Positions 1 to 6,182 of a stretch of DNA of 13,921 nucleotides are shown here, piece after piece. The position numbers were made by a program, and so were the translations under genes. Numbering within the stretch: the first letter of the stretch is position 1; every line of letters begins with the position of its first letter. Source of the DNA: Candidatus Beckwithbacteria bacterium (GTDB taxonomy: Bacteria > Patescibacteriota > Microgenomatia > UBA1400 > UBA1449); the NCBI GenBank assembly GCA_012798485.1, contig JAAZND010000046.1:1-13921 (forward strand). The letters run 5' to 3'. The notes beneath the pieces were generated by a model. That model was not told where the DNA came from, ran no database searches, and saw only the letters and a program-made list of their open reading frames with translations.

Positions 1-45
1 TGAAATTGAATGAAAAATATTTTTTGAACTCGCTCCTTTCAGTCG

Positions 46-83
46 CGCCCCGCTGCGCTCTCCTCCCTTCGGTCGTCGGGGCG
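46..83. repeat. GC-rich inverted repeat (hairpin)
   Basis: CGCCCCG at 46-52 is exactly complementary to CGGGGCG at 77-83, with a 24-base spacer rich in CTC and TCGG. A second small hairpin follows, GGGGC at 106-110 against GCCCC at 118-122. Neither is followed by a T run, so a terminator role is not supported. Confidence 0.5.
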
Positions 84-92
84 TATAACACA

Positions 93-191
93 GCGTATGC
101 GGTTCGGGGCTCGGCTCGCCCCTCTCCCATATTTTTTGCCTTTTCTTTTTGATAAAATAATAATGAAGCGAGCAAAAAACATCGCATACGC
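93..191. repeat. Long-range 9-bp inverted repeat
   Basis: GCGTATGCG at 93-101 is exactly complementary to CGCATACGC at 183-191. The right arm ends inside the 22-base repeat at 178-199. Whether the pair forms a structure over this distance is unknown. Confidence 0.35.
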
Positions 192-199
192 CGAAACGT
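178..199 (+). repeat. 22-base interspersed repeat, copy 1
   Basis: First of three copies in the window; the others are at 1692-1713 and 1756-1777. Each copy has AACAT, then seven variable bases in which the fourth and sixth are always A, then the constant GCCGAAACGT. In copies 1 and 2 identity continues downstream as TGTACAAAATCGCTCGCTT. All three lie in the same orientation around the broken methyltransferase gene. Confidence 0.75.
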
Positions 200-232
200 T
201 GTACAAAATCGCTCGCTTTTGCTTTTGTACAA
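199..232. repeat. Perfect 10-bp stem hairpin
   Basis: TTGTACAAAA at 199-208 pairs exactly with TTTTGTACAA at 223-232 around a 14-base loop, TCGCTCGCTTTTGC. The left arm is part of the block shared with the copy near 1711. The right arm is missing from that second copy, so the hairpin exists only here. Confidence 0.6.
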
Positions 233-361
233 TGGACTGTGGTTCCCGCCAGTTGACTCGTCGCTCGCTTGGCTTTCAGCCAGGATCACGACATCATACA
301 ACTGACGGATATACTCAATTTCTTAAGTTTAAAAAACTTCGTATATCCGCCGCCCATTGTA
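228..361. other. Nested inverted repeats, possible three-way fold
   Basis: An outer pair, TACAATGG at 228-235 with CCATTGTA at 354-361, encloses two inner pairs. The first is 246-255 with 299-308 (9 of 10 bases complementary). The second is CGGATATAC at 306-314 with GTATATCCG at 341-349 (exact). The two inner pairs share bases 306-308, so they cannot both form completely. A short stem-loop at 268-284 (GGCT, loop TTC, AGCC) sits inside the first. It could be a structured RNA, a degraded mobile-element end, or junk palindromes; I cannot name a family. Confidence 0.4.
261..282 (+). repeat. 22-base direct repeat, partner at 1723-1744
   Basis: The block starting TCGCTCGCTTGGCTTTCAGC occurs identically at 261-282 and 1723-1744. 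In the first place it is separated from the upstream repeat block; in the second it is fused directly to it. Confidence 0.8.
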
Positions 362-455
362 GGAAATAAATTTTTTATCTAGTACTAAGATAAAGCATAG
401 TGCAATAAATAAGGCAGAAAATTTGATTTCTAATTTTTAGAGATGGATAAAAGGT

Positions 456-490
456 TGTCTTTTTCGTTCCATACCTCCACGAAAAAGATA
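456..490. repeat. A/T-rich hairpin, 10-bp perfect core
   Basis: TCTTTTTCGT at 458-467 pairs exactly with ACGAAAAAGA at 479-488. The stem extends by a G-T pair and a T-A pair, with an 11-base loop. It precedes the promoter-like pair of the methyltransferase gene. It could be a weak terminator for something upstream, but no gene is visible there. Confidence 0.4.
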
Positions 491-499
491 CAATTTTTA

Positions 500-528
500 T
501 TGAATTTTATAGAAGAAAAGCGTACAAT
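500..528 (+). promoter_or_regulatory. Sigma70-like promoter for the methyltransferase
   Basis: TTGAAT at 500-505 and TACAAT at 523-528 are separated by exactly 17 bases. Transcription would start near 535, leaving about 23 bases before the ATG at 558. No Shine-Dalgarno sequence lies in that leader. Alternative -10-like boxes are TATAAC at 535-540 and TAATAT at 545-550. Confidence 0.5.
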
Positions 529-557
529 ATAACGTATAACGATTTAATATAAAAAAA

Positions 558-1548
558 ATGGCAGAAAAATTAACACCAAACAATGCTGAAACCTCAAAAA
601 GACAAAATCTATTAAGTATGGATGTAAACACTATATCTAAAAAATCTAAAAAAGTTTCAGAATGGCTAAGATTGAAAAACCCAATTTTTGAATCTTCGAG
701 AGATAATGAACGAGGTCTTGAAAGTAAAATAGTTACCGGTAGAACAATATCGAGCTATGAAAGGGCATTACATTTCTCAAGAGAGCTCTTAAGGGGTAAG
801 ACTGTTTTAAACTTTGGTTGTGGTCGGTCCTAAACTTCAAGAAAGCAACGTTGATGCAAATATTGTTGACTTGGATTTAAAATTTGATCCTGTTGGTGGT
901 AACTTTGCAGTTCCTATAGTAAAAGCTATTGATTATGTACGATCAAAACTTGATCAATCAGGTAAACCTTACGAAAAGCTTACTAAAGCTAGAAGATATG
1001 TAGGTGGTATCGAAGATAGAAAATTTATACAAGGCGATGGAAGGAATTTGCCATTTGCAGATGAAACTTTTGATATGAGTATGGCTCTCTGGTCAACATA
1101 TCAAATTCCAGATGGAGCAAAAGAATCTGTTTTTCGTGAAATAATGAGAGTTTCAAATACAATACATCTTGGTCCAATATTTAAAAAAGATTACGAATTA
1201 CTACAATCACTTGCTGAAGAATTAAACTTTGAAATTGTAGTATGTCACCCATTTACGATTGCTTCGGAAATACGTAGTCTCGAAGAAATGGATCCACTTC
1301 TAAAGATAGATGGCGTAAGAAGTGAATTTGAAACTTTTTTAAGCAAAGTAAGCAAAACAGTTGAAGAAGATAATTTTAAAGCACAAAAAGATGCCGATTA
1401 TCAAAATTATATTAATCAAAATGAAGTTGATAAAAGAATTGTTAAGCCAAAAGAAGAGAACTCGAAAGTGGTGAGAATATTTGACGTTCCAGTTTTAGCA
1501 ACTGGTGAAGGCAGTAGCTTTATGGTTTTAAGAAGAAAAAAAGAATAA
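558..1548 (+). pseudogene. Class I SAM-dependent methyltransferase, frameshifted
   Basis: Two overlapping reading frames together form one methyltransferase of about 329 residues. The first frame (558-833) ends in the SAM-binding glycine motif VLNFGCG and then hits a stop. The second frame continues with GPKLQESNVDANIVDLDLK, which carries the acidic end of motif II. Removing the C at 825 gives a continuous VLNFGCGGPK. Further on, GDGRNLPFADETFD (about residues 159-172) matches the usual post-motif loop, and EIMRVS follows. The substrate cannot be told. It stands alone between copies of an interspersed repeat, so it looks acquired. The break is either a real mutation or a sequencing or assembly error. 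Neither flanking sequence resembles a known programmed frameshift site. Confidence 0.75.
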
Positions 1549-1551
1549 GGA

Positions 1552-1602
1552 GTTTTTGAAAAATGGAATTCACCCCTAACCCCTCTTCTATTTTTCAAAA
1601 AC
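1552..1602. terminator. 13-bp perfect inverted repeat after methyltransferase
   Basis: GTTTTTGAAAAAT at 1552-1564 is exactly complementary to ATTTTTCAAAAAC at 1590-1602. The 25-base loop is C-rich and includes CACCCCTAACCCCTC. It starts 4 bases after the methyltransferase stop. The position suits a transcription end, but the stem is A/T-rich, the loop is long and no clean T run follows. A repeat-derived palindrome is equally possible. Confidence 0.4.
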
Positions 1603-1691
1603 GAAATCAAATTTTCTTTTCTGAAAATAAACGAACTTCTAAAAATCAACGAATTTGCTAAACTAAAAGTATCGCTGATAAAGTCGGCGAA

Positions 1692-1713
1692 AACATCAGA
1701 TATGCCGAAACGT
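1692..1713 (+). repeat. 22-base interspersed repeat, copy 2
   Basis: Has the same AACAT, variable core and GCCGAAACGT as copies 1 and 3. It continues directly into TGTACAAAATCGCTCGCTT and then GGCTTTCAGCCA (to 1744), joining two blocks that are 52 bases further apart in copy 1. Confidence 0.75.
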
Positions 1714-1755
1714 TGTACAAAATCGCTCGCTTGGCTTTCAGCCACGCTCGCTCGC

Positions 1756-1777
1756 AACATAGTAGATGCCGAAACGT
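1756..1777 (+). repeat. 22-base interspersed repeat, copy 3
   Basis: Third copy, with AACAT at 1756-1760 and GCCGAAACGT at 1768-1777. It ends three bases before the ATG of the acetyltransferase gene, so it replaces the usual promoter and leader region of that gene. Confidence 0.7.
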
Positions 1778-1780
1778 AAT

Positions 1781-2328
1781 ATGAACAAATTTAAGATTGA
1801 AGAAATAATTGGTAAAAATTTAAGTAGTAAGCTTATCGATTTCATGGTAAAAAACAGAATTCGAGAATATGGTGAAAATACTAAAGATTTTGAGAATAAT
1901 GAACAAGAATCTATTTTTTCTTTTTAAAAAATAATGACAAAATAAAAGCGTTTGGGATGCTAAAGCCAGTCAAAATTTTTTATGATTCTAAACAATACCA
2001 GATAATGGGAATTGCTAATGTTATGGCCATAGAAAAAAGTAAAGGTTATGGAACGACTTTAATGGATCATATTAGAAACTATTTAGAAAAAAATAAACTT
2101 ATTTGTATAGGCAACACGCACAGAGATAATTTCAACTTTTATAAAAAATGCGGTTTTAGATTTATCTCTGGCTTAGTTGACAGATTTGTTCATCTGGATG
2201 AGAACGGGAAACATGAATCTAAAAATGATTGGAGTGATTATAGTATGTTTATATACGATAAGGATAATAAAATTGAGGAAGTTATCAAGGGTAAAAAAGA
2301 TATAATCATAAAAATACCACTATGGTGA
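1781..2328 (+). pseudogene. GNAT-family N-acetyltransferase, frameshifted
   Basis: The ATG at 1781 opens a 48-codon frame ending at TAA 1925-1927. From about 1915 a frame one base back continues without a stop as FFLKNNDKIKAFGMLKPVK and on to TGA at 2328. Joined, they give a protein of about 184 residues. The acetyl-CoA-binding motif A (KSKGYGTTLMDHIRNYLEK) and the following NFNFYKKCGFRF are typical of GNAT enzymes, which move an acetyl group from acetyl-CoA to an amine. The acceptor here is unknown. The break lies at a run of six T (1914-1919), where one lost T explains everything. A homopolymer sequencing error is a real alternative. No Shine-Dalgarno site is seen. Confidence 0.7.
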
Positions 2329-2334
2329 TCGATT

Positions 2335-2351
2335 AAAACGAGAGTTTTTTT
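2335..2351 (+). terminator. Weak hairpin with T run
   Basis: AAAAC at 2335-2339 and GTTTT at 2344-2348 pair around a GAGA loop, and the T run continues to 2351. It lies just after the acetyltransferase stop. The stem is only five pairs, so this is a weak candidate. Confidence 0.3.
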
Positions 2352-2394
2352 AACTTTGCTTTGACTTAAGAAGTATTAAAAAAAACAAATTCAT

Positions 2395-2400
2395 TATAAA
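2395..2400 (+). promoter_or_regulatory. -10 box close to the uppP start
   Basis: TATAAA at 2395-2400 lies eight bases before the ATG of uppP, so transcription would start at or next to the start codon. A TTGACT at 2361-2366 is 28 bases upstream, too far to serve as its -35. No Shine-Dalgarno sequence is present. Confidence 0.45.
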
Positions 2401-2408
2401 ATCAAACC

Positions 2409-3206
2409 ATGATTACTTTTTTACAAGCAATTATTTTAGGTGTAGTTCAAGGCATAACTGAATTCTTGCCAATTTCTTCAGATGGGCATTTGGCTCTACT
2501 GCAATATTTTTTCAATTTTAAAGCATCCAATCTAGCTTATGATGTCTTATTACACTTTGCTACTTTACTCGTCATTGTAATTTATTTTCGCAATAATCTA
2601 TGGGAAATTTTGGCAAAATTCTTTTTATTTCTAAAAAGTAAAAAACAAGAAGATTTTCCCATGATTATTTTCTTTTTAGCTTTGGCTACTATTCCTATCG
2701 CCCTGGTGGGTTTTTTGGTCAAAGATTATATTGATGTTATTTTTGCAAATCCTAAAATTACCGGCGCTGGATTTTTATTTACTGCTGTTTTTATGTTTCT
2801 GGCTCAAAGCCAAAAACAAACTACCAAAACTTTAAAATCTCTCAATTTTAAAGATAGCCTTTGGATTGGTTTTGTTCAAACTTTAGCTCTGCTTCCGGGA
2901 GTTTCCAGATCTGGTTCAACCATTTTTGCCGGACTTTCTAGAAAATTTAATCATACTGATGTCTTCAACTTTTCTTTTCTGCTGGCTATTCCAGCTATTC
3001 TTGGCGCTCAGATTTTGTATATCCCAGAAATTTTACAAACTCCAACTGCAGAGCTGCCTCAATACTTAGTTGGATTTTTAGTCGCCTTTATCACTGGCTT
3101 TTTTGCCTTGTCTATTTTGAAAAATTTTGTTGTTGGCAGAAAACTGTATTATTTTGGAATTTATTGTCTGGTGTTGGGAGTAATTACTTTAGTTTTGATA
3201 AAGTAA
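2409..3206 (+). CDS. uppP: Undecaprenyl-diphosphatase
   Basis: Integral membrane enzyme that removes a phosphate from undecaprenyl diphosphate, recycling the lipid carrier for peptidoglycan and other cell-surface polymers. The 265 residues match the normal family length. The N-terminal signature EFLPISSDGHL (residues 18-28) carries the glutamate, paired serines and histidine typical of BacA/UppP. The second signature, GVSRSGST (164-171), holds the conserved arginine. An Asp takes the place of the more usual Ser or Thr before GH. Hydrophobic stretches fill the protein (for example 44-60, 85-105, 118-132 and 185-205). The ATG at 2409 is the natural start. The last 23 bases overlap the 3' end of the convergent PIN gene. 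Confident call. Confidence 0.95.
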   Translation: MITFLQAIILGVVQGITEFLPISSDGHLALLQYFFNFKASNLAYDVLLHFATLLVIVIYFRNNLWEILAKFFLFLKSKKQEDFPMIIFFLALATIPIALVGFLVKDYIDVIFANPKITGAGFLFTAVFMFLAQSQKQTTKTLKSLNFKDSLWIGFVQTLALLPGVSRSGSTIFAGLSRKFNHTDVFNFSFLLAIPAILGAQILYIPEILQTPTAELPQYLVGFLVAFITGFFALSILKNFVVGRKLYYFGIYCLVLGVITLVLIK

Positions 3207-3777
3207 AATCATAGTTAGCTTCTATTCTTTTTATCGACTTATATTTCTTATTAAAGTTTTCGATATTAAATTTAAGAATATAGAAACATTTCATTTTATT
3301 TTCTTCCAAATCTTCAACATTAATTACAGCTAGAATTTCAAAAACCGGCGCGGGGAAATCTTTTTTATTCCCTGTGATTAGTAAAGAATTATTTGCATAA
3401 TACATTATTCTGGAAGCTAAAAAAAGATCAATACTACTACATCCCTTTGCTTTTTTCTGATGAGAATATATTCTTGATAAGATTAAGGCATTTTGAATAA
3501 TTACCTTATGAACTTCTTGATGATCAATAACTGGATAAAATAAAGGTTTTTTAATAAAATTTTCTCTTACTACTCTTTCTTCAGGCACAAAAACATCTCT
3601 TAAAAATTCAAATTCAATAAATGGATCAACTAATAAATTAGATTTTGAAAATATTTTTAATATGTTTTTGAAAAATTCATCATCCTTATAAAAATAGCTT
3701 AAAAAATCATTATCTAAAAAAATATTCTTATTAAAAAGAAGGTTATGATTAATATCAGTAATTCCTATAAAACGCAT
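3184..3777 (-). CDS. PIN-domain protein, VapC-like toxin candidate
   Basis: PIN domains are metal-dependent RNA nucleases, most often the toxin of a toxin-antitoxin pair. In this 197-residue protein, NIFLDNDFLSYF (residues 18-29) gives the first acidic site (D22, D24). IEFEFL (54-59) gives the second (E55 or E57). IDLFLASRIMYY followed by LLITGNKKDFP (116-142) matches the conserved central aspartate and the terminal D/N-x-x-D-F pattern of the family. The last 50 or so residues are lysine-rich and unfamiliar, making it longer than typical VapC proteins (about 130-150). GGAGAG at 3783-3788 lies five bases before the ATG and is a good ribosome site. A 59-residue gene overlaps its start by 13 bases, the usual antitoxin-toxin layout. 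Nuclease activity is inferred. Confidence 0.75.
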   Translation of the reverse strand: MRFIGITDINHNLLFNKNIFLDNDFLSYFYKDDEFFKNILKIFSKSNLLVDPFIEFEFLRDVFVPEERVVRENFIKKPLFYPVIDHQEVHKVIIQNALILSRIYSHQKKAKGCSSIDLFLASRIMYYANNSLLITGNKKDFPAPVFEILAVINVEDLEENKMKCFYILKFNIENFNKKYKSIKRIEANYDFTLSKLK

Positions 3778-3944
3778 CTTTTCTCTCCATATCTTTCCCT
3801 TATTTCCCTCCCTTTCTTAATTAAAGCAACCATTTCTTCAATTAAATCATCATCAATTTTTTTATGTTCGATCTTTAGAGATTCATTTTCTTTTTTTATA
3901 TTTGGTTCTAGATTAGTTGTAGTAATTTTACTATATTTTTTCAT
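3765..3944 (-). CDS. Small protein, putative antitoxin of the PIN gene
   Basis: This 59-codon gene reads from ATG at 3942-3944 to TAG at 3765-3767. Its product is highly charged: it begins MKKYSKITTTNLEPNIKKE and ends with an amphipathic LIEEMVALIKKGREIRERYG. It has no cysteine pair or membrane segment. It overlaps the start of the PIN gene by 13 bases in another frame, so the two are translationally linked. Size, charge, order and overlap all fit a VapB-like antitoxin. However, I do not recognise a DNA-binding fold in it, and the function is inferred from position. A -10-like TATATT lies six bases before its start codon, so its message may be leaderless. A plus-strand open frame (3745-3957) over the same bases is a shadow. 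Confidence 0.6.
   Translation of the reverse strand: MKKYSKITTTNLEPNIKKENESLKIEHKKIDDDLIEEMVALIKKGREIRERYGEKRCVL
3783..3788 (-). promoter_or_regulatory. Shine-Dalgarno site of the PIN gene
   Basis: On the minus strand GGAGAG ends five bases before the PIN start codon. It lies inside the upstream small gene, which suggests coupled translation. It is one of only two plausible Shine-Dalgarno sites in the window. Confidence 0.55.
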
Positions 3945-3950
3945 ATTTAT

Positions 3951-3956
3951 AATATA
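3951..3956 (-). promoter_or_regulatory. -10 box for the small gene/PIN pair
   Basis: On the minus strand TATATT is followed by six bases and then the ATG, so transcription would begin at about the start codon. It faces the comM promoter across an 89-base divergent gap. No clear -35 is seen. Confidence 0.45.
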
Positions 3957-3993
3957 GCATAACTTTGTGAATTAAACATTAAATTCTGCTATT

Positions 3994-4020
3994 CCCTATT
4001 TCCTAAAACCTAGTCCCTAT
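3994..4020. repeat. Degenerate 7-base tandem repeat before comM
   Basis: CCTA occurs at 3995, 4002, 4009 and 4016, exactly seven bases apart. The next seven-base unit, 4021-4027, is TTATAAT, the -10 box itself. The array covers the place where a -35 element would be. Confidence 0.6.
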
Positions 4021-4021
4021 T

Positions 4022-4027
4022 TATAAT
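4022..4027 (+). promoter_or_regulatory. -10 box of the comM operon
   Basis: A perfect TATAAT is followed by six bases and then the ATG of comM at 4034. A normal start site would fall on the start codon, giving a leaderless message. No Shine-Dalgarno sequence and no consensus -35 are visible. Confidence 0.6.
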
Positions 4028-4033
4028 TAACCT

Positions 4034-5563
4034 ATGCTTGCTAGTATTAACTCTGGCACTACGGTTGGTTTAGACTCAGTTCTTATTCAAGTTGAAATTG
4101 ATATCCCAGATCAAGGTTTTCCCGGATTTACTATTGTTGGGCTTCCTGGCAAAGCGGTCAAAGAATCCTGCGAAAGAGTGAGGTCTGCCATCAAAAATTC
4201 CGGCTGTAAATTTCCTAACAAAAAAATTACAGTTAATCTTACTCCTGCCAATTTACCCAAAGAAGGCGCTTCTTATGATTTGCCCATTGCTCTTGGAATC
4301 TTAATTGCTGATAAACAAATTCCCAATAAAATTGACGAGGCTATTTTTTTTGGTGAACTTTCGCTTGATGGCAGTTTGCGTCATACCAATGGCGCTTTGC
4401 CTTTGGCGCTTCTTGGCAGAAAGGAAAAATTAAAATCAGTTTTTTTACCAGAGGAAAACGCCAAAGAAGCTGCGATGATCAGCGGCATTGATATCTTAGG
4501 CGTCAAATCTTTAAGACAACTGGTTGATCATTTTCTAGGCAATAAAAGTATTGAAATTTTTCCTCATCAAAAAATCAAATCCAATCAAGCCAGCCAACTA
4601 AGTCATTTTGATATGACAGATATTAAGGGTCAAGAACAAGCCAAAAGAGTTTTAGAAATTGCTGCAGCTGGCGGACACAATATTTTTATGATGGGACCGC
4701 CAGGAAGTGGCAAAACGATGCTTTCGCGCGCTTTGCCCACAATTTTACCGGAAATGATAGAAGAAGAAATGCTCGAGGTGACCAAAATCTATTCGATTGC
4801 TGGGAAATTATCAGCAGAAAACTCTGCTATTACTGTCAGACCTTTCCGTTGTCCGCATCATACGACTTCAATGATTGGTCTTATTGGCGGTGGCGCTCGG
4901 CCAATGCCTGGAGAAATTTCTCTCGCTCACCGAGGAGTTTTATTTTTGGACGAATTTTTAGAATTTCCCAGAACAGTTTTAGAGAGCCTGCGCCAACCTC
5001 TGGAAGATGGGATTGTGACAGTTTCTCGTGCAGCCGGCACTTTACAATTTCCAGCTCAATTTATCTTGGTTGCCGCTGCCAATCCCTGTCCTTGCGGTTT
5101 TTTAAATTCTAAAACTAAACATTGTACCTGTCTTCCGGGCATGGTGCAAAAATATCGACAAAGAATGTCAGGTCCAATTATGGATAGAATTGACTTACAT
5201 ATTACTGTTCCAGAAGTGGAGGTTGATAAACTGGGAGAAGACTATCAATCAGAAAAAAGCGATACTATCCGTCAAAGAGTTAATCAGGCAAGAAGAAAGC
5301 AATTAGAAAATTATAAAAAAATGAACTTGCCAATTTTTTGCAACGCAGATATGACTACCAAACAAGTCAAGCAAGTGTGTAAACTGGATGAGGAAAGTAA
5401 AAAAATTTTATCTCAGGCAATTAGTCAAATGGGGCTTTCAGCCAGATCATATTTTAAAGTGATTAAAGTGGCACGCACCATTGCTGATCTTGATAATAAA
5501 GAAAATATTGAAGTCAAACATATTGCGGAGAGTTTGCAATACCGACCACAAATAGAAGAATAA
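4034..5563 (+). CDS. comM: YifB/ComM-type Mg-chelatase-like AAA+ ATPase
   Basis: A cytoplasmic AAA+ ATPase. The ComM members studied are helicases that drive branch migration when transformed DNA is integrated; other YifB roles are less clear. The 509 residues are the usual full length. An N-terminal LonC/ChlI-like domain (about 1-180) opens with the family hallmark GFTIVGLPGKAVKES. The ATPase core has Walker A GPPGSGKT (221-228), Walker B GVLFLDE (301-307), and the HHTTS and GGGARPMPGE motifs between them. Cysteines in PCPCGF (352, 354) and CTC (364, 366) form the expected zinc-binding cluster. RMSGPIMDRID follows, and a C-terminal lid ends the protein. First gene of an apparent operon, with rdgB six bases downstream. 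Whether this organism takes up DNA cannot be told here. Confidence 0.93.
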   Translation: MLASINSGTTVGLDSVLIQVEIDIPDQGFPGFTIVGLPGKAVKESCERVRSAIKNSGCKFPNKKITVNLTPANLPKEGASYDLPIALGILIADKQIPNKIDEAIFFGELSLDGSLRHTNGALPLALLGRKEKLKSVFLPEENAKEAAMISGIDILGVKSLRQLVDHFLGNKSIEIFPHQKIKSNQASQLSHFDMTDIKGQEQAKRVLEIAAAGGHNIFMMGPPGSGKTMLSRALPTILPEMIEEEMLEVTKIYSIAGKLSAENSAITVRPFRCPHHTTSMIGLIGGGARPMPGEISLAHRGVLFLDEFLEFPRTVLESLRQPLEDGIVTVSRAAGTLQFPAQFILVAAANPCPCGFLNSKTKHCTCLPGMVQKYRQRMSGPIMDRIDLHITVPEVEVDKLGEDYQSEKSDTIRQRVNQARRKQLENYKKMNLPIFCNADMTTKQVKQVCKLDEESKKILSQAISQMGLSARSYFKVIKVARTIADLDNKENIEVKHIAESLQYRPQIEE

Positions 5564-5569
5564 TAGAAT

Positions 5570-6172
5570 ATGGCAACAGTTTTTTTAGGCACCAATAATG
5601 AAGGCAAAATCAAAGAATTTAAAGAAATGTTGGCAAATCTAGATTTACAATGGCAAACCCCAAAAAGCCTAAATCTTAATTTTGAACCAGAAGAACAAGG
5701 AGATAATTTTGAAGATATAGCTTTGAAAAAGGCTATGGCTTGGGGGCAAAAACATCACTTACCAACCCTTGTTGATGATTCTGGGCTTTATATCGACAGC
5801 CTTAATGGCAAACCTGGAATTTATTCTCATCGTTTTTTTACAGGCTCTGGAGACGACAGAAATCAACATATTTTAAAGTTGATGGCAAATATTGCCGATG
5901 ACAAAAGATCAGCCCGTTTTATCTGTAGCTTGGCTTTTTATGATCCACAAAAAGAAATTAAGCATGTAGAAACTGGCATCTGTGAAGGTAAAATCAGTTT
6001 GGAAATAAAAGGAGTTCATGGTTTTGATTATGATCATATTTTTATTCCTCAGGGCTTTAACGAAACTTTTAGTGAACTTGGAATGGAAATCAAAAACCAA
6101 ATGAGTCATCGCCGAACTGCACTTGAAAAAATGATACCTTTTTTGACACAATGGATTAAGTTATCAAATTAA
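5570..6172 (+). CDS. rdgB: RdgB/Ham1-family XTP/dITP pyrophosphatase
   Basis: Hydrolyses non-canonical purine nucleoside triphosphates (XTP, ITP, dITP) to monophosphates, keeping deaminated bases out of DNA and RNA. The product has 200 residues, the normal length. Family motifs are all present: TNNEGKIKEF near the N-terminus (8-17), LVDDSGLYIDSL (67-78) with the metal-binding aspartates, and NQMSHRRTALEK (176-187) close to the end. The phosphate-site loop reads GFDYDHIF (151-158) instead of the usual GFGYDPIF, and SELG (168-171) is intact. It starts six bases after the comM stop without a Shine-Dalgarno site, so it is probably co-transcribed with comM. A membrane-anchored hydrolase follows ten bases later. 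Confidence 0.93.
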   Translation: MATVFLGTNNEGKIKEFKEMLANLDLQWQTPKSLNLNFEPEEQGDNFEDIALKKAMAWGQKHHLPTLVDDSGLYIDSLNGKPGIYSHRFFTGSGDDRNQHILKLMANIADDKRSARFICSLAFYDPQKEIKHVETGICEGKISLEIKGVHGFDYDHIFIPQGFNETFSELGMEIKNQMSHRRTALEKMIPFLTQWIKLSN

Positions 6173-6182
6173 AACTATAAAC

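Larger units (their letters stand above)
1..557. other. Noncoding, GC-rich palindromic accessory stretch
   Basis: This 557-base stretch has no believable gene. The first 360 bases are far richer in G+C than the rest of the window. They hold several inverted repeats, listed separately, plus the first copy of an interspersed repeat. Bases 370-557 return to AT-rich composition and hold a small hairpin (374-380 with 388-394), a longer hairpin, and a promoter-like pair for the next gene. The open frame at 97-369 is low-complexity, overlaps all the palindromes and resembles no protein I know, so I do not call it a gene. Confidence 0.7.
1549..1780. other. Noncoding stretch with hairpins and repeats
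   Basis: No gene is supported here. It begins with a 13-bp perfect inverted repeat and a small hairpin (ATTTTC at 1611-1616 with GAAAAT at 1623-1628). It ends with two copies of the interspersed repeat. A plus-strand frame running through 1629-1780 reads as a vaguely helical lysine-rich peptide and then runs through the repeat. It has no start or recognisable domain, so I leave it out. A minus-strand open frame (1416-1760) is antisense to the methyltransferase end. Confidence 0.6.

Noticed and set aside
190..361. tRNA or integron attC site in the palindrome patch
   Set aside because: No TTCGA T-loop or acceptor pairing of a tRNA, and no GTTRRRY/RYYYAAC core sites or integrase gene.
97..369. 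90-codon plus-strand open frame in the GC-rich patch
   Set aside because: It runs through every palindrome and repeat of the region, has a low-complexity composition and shares its YAETLYKIAR stretch only with another noncoding repeat copy.
1416..1760. 114-codon minus-strand open frame
   Set aside because: Half is antisense to the methyltransferase and the rest crosses the hairpin and the repeats; no domain or ribosome site is visible.
178..1777. CRISPR array from the repeated 22-base units
   Set aside because: Only three copies, with spacings of about 1500 and 64 bases; there are no regular spacers and no cas genes.
1912..1921. Programmed -1 frameshift at the T run of the acetyltransferase
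   Set aside because: The zero-frame codons there (ATT TTT TCT) do not allow both tRNAs to re-pair after slipping back one base, so a classical slippery heptamer is absent.
558..2328. Alternative genetic code (TGA or TAG read through)
   Set aside because: Both broken genes change frame and stop at TAA; all intact genes end normally and none needs an in-frame stop to be read.
2361..2400. TTGACT and TATAAA as a normal promoter pair for uppP
   Set aside because: The spacer would be 28 bases, far from 16-18.
3745..3957. 70-codon plus-strand open frame rich in Ser, Phe and Ile
   Set aside because: It is antisense to the 59-residue small gene and the PIN start, and its hydrophobic look is what the complement of lysine-rich AT-rich coding gives.
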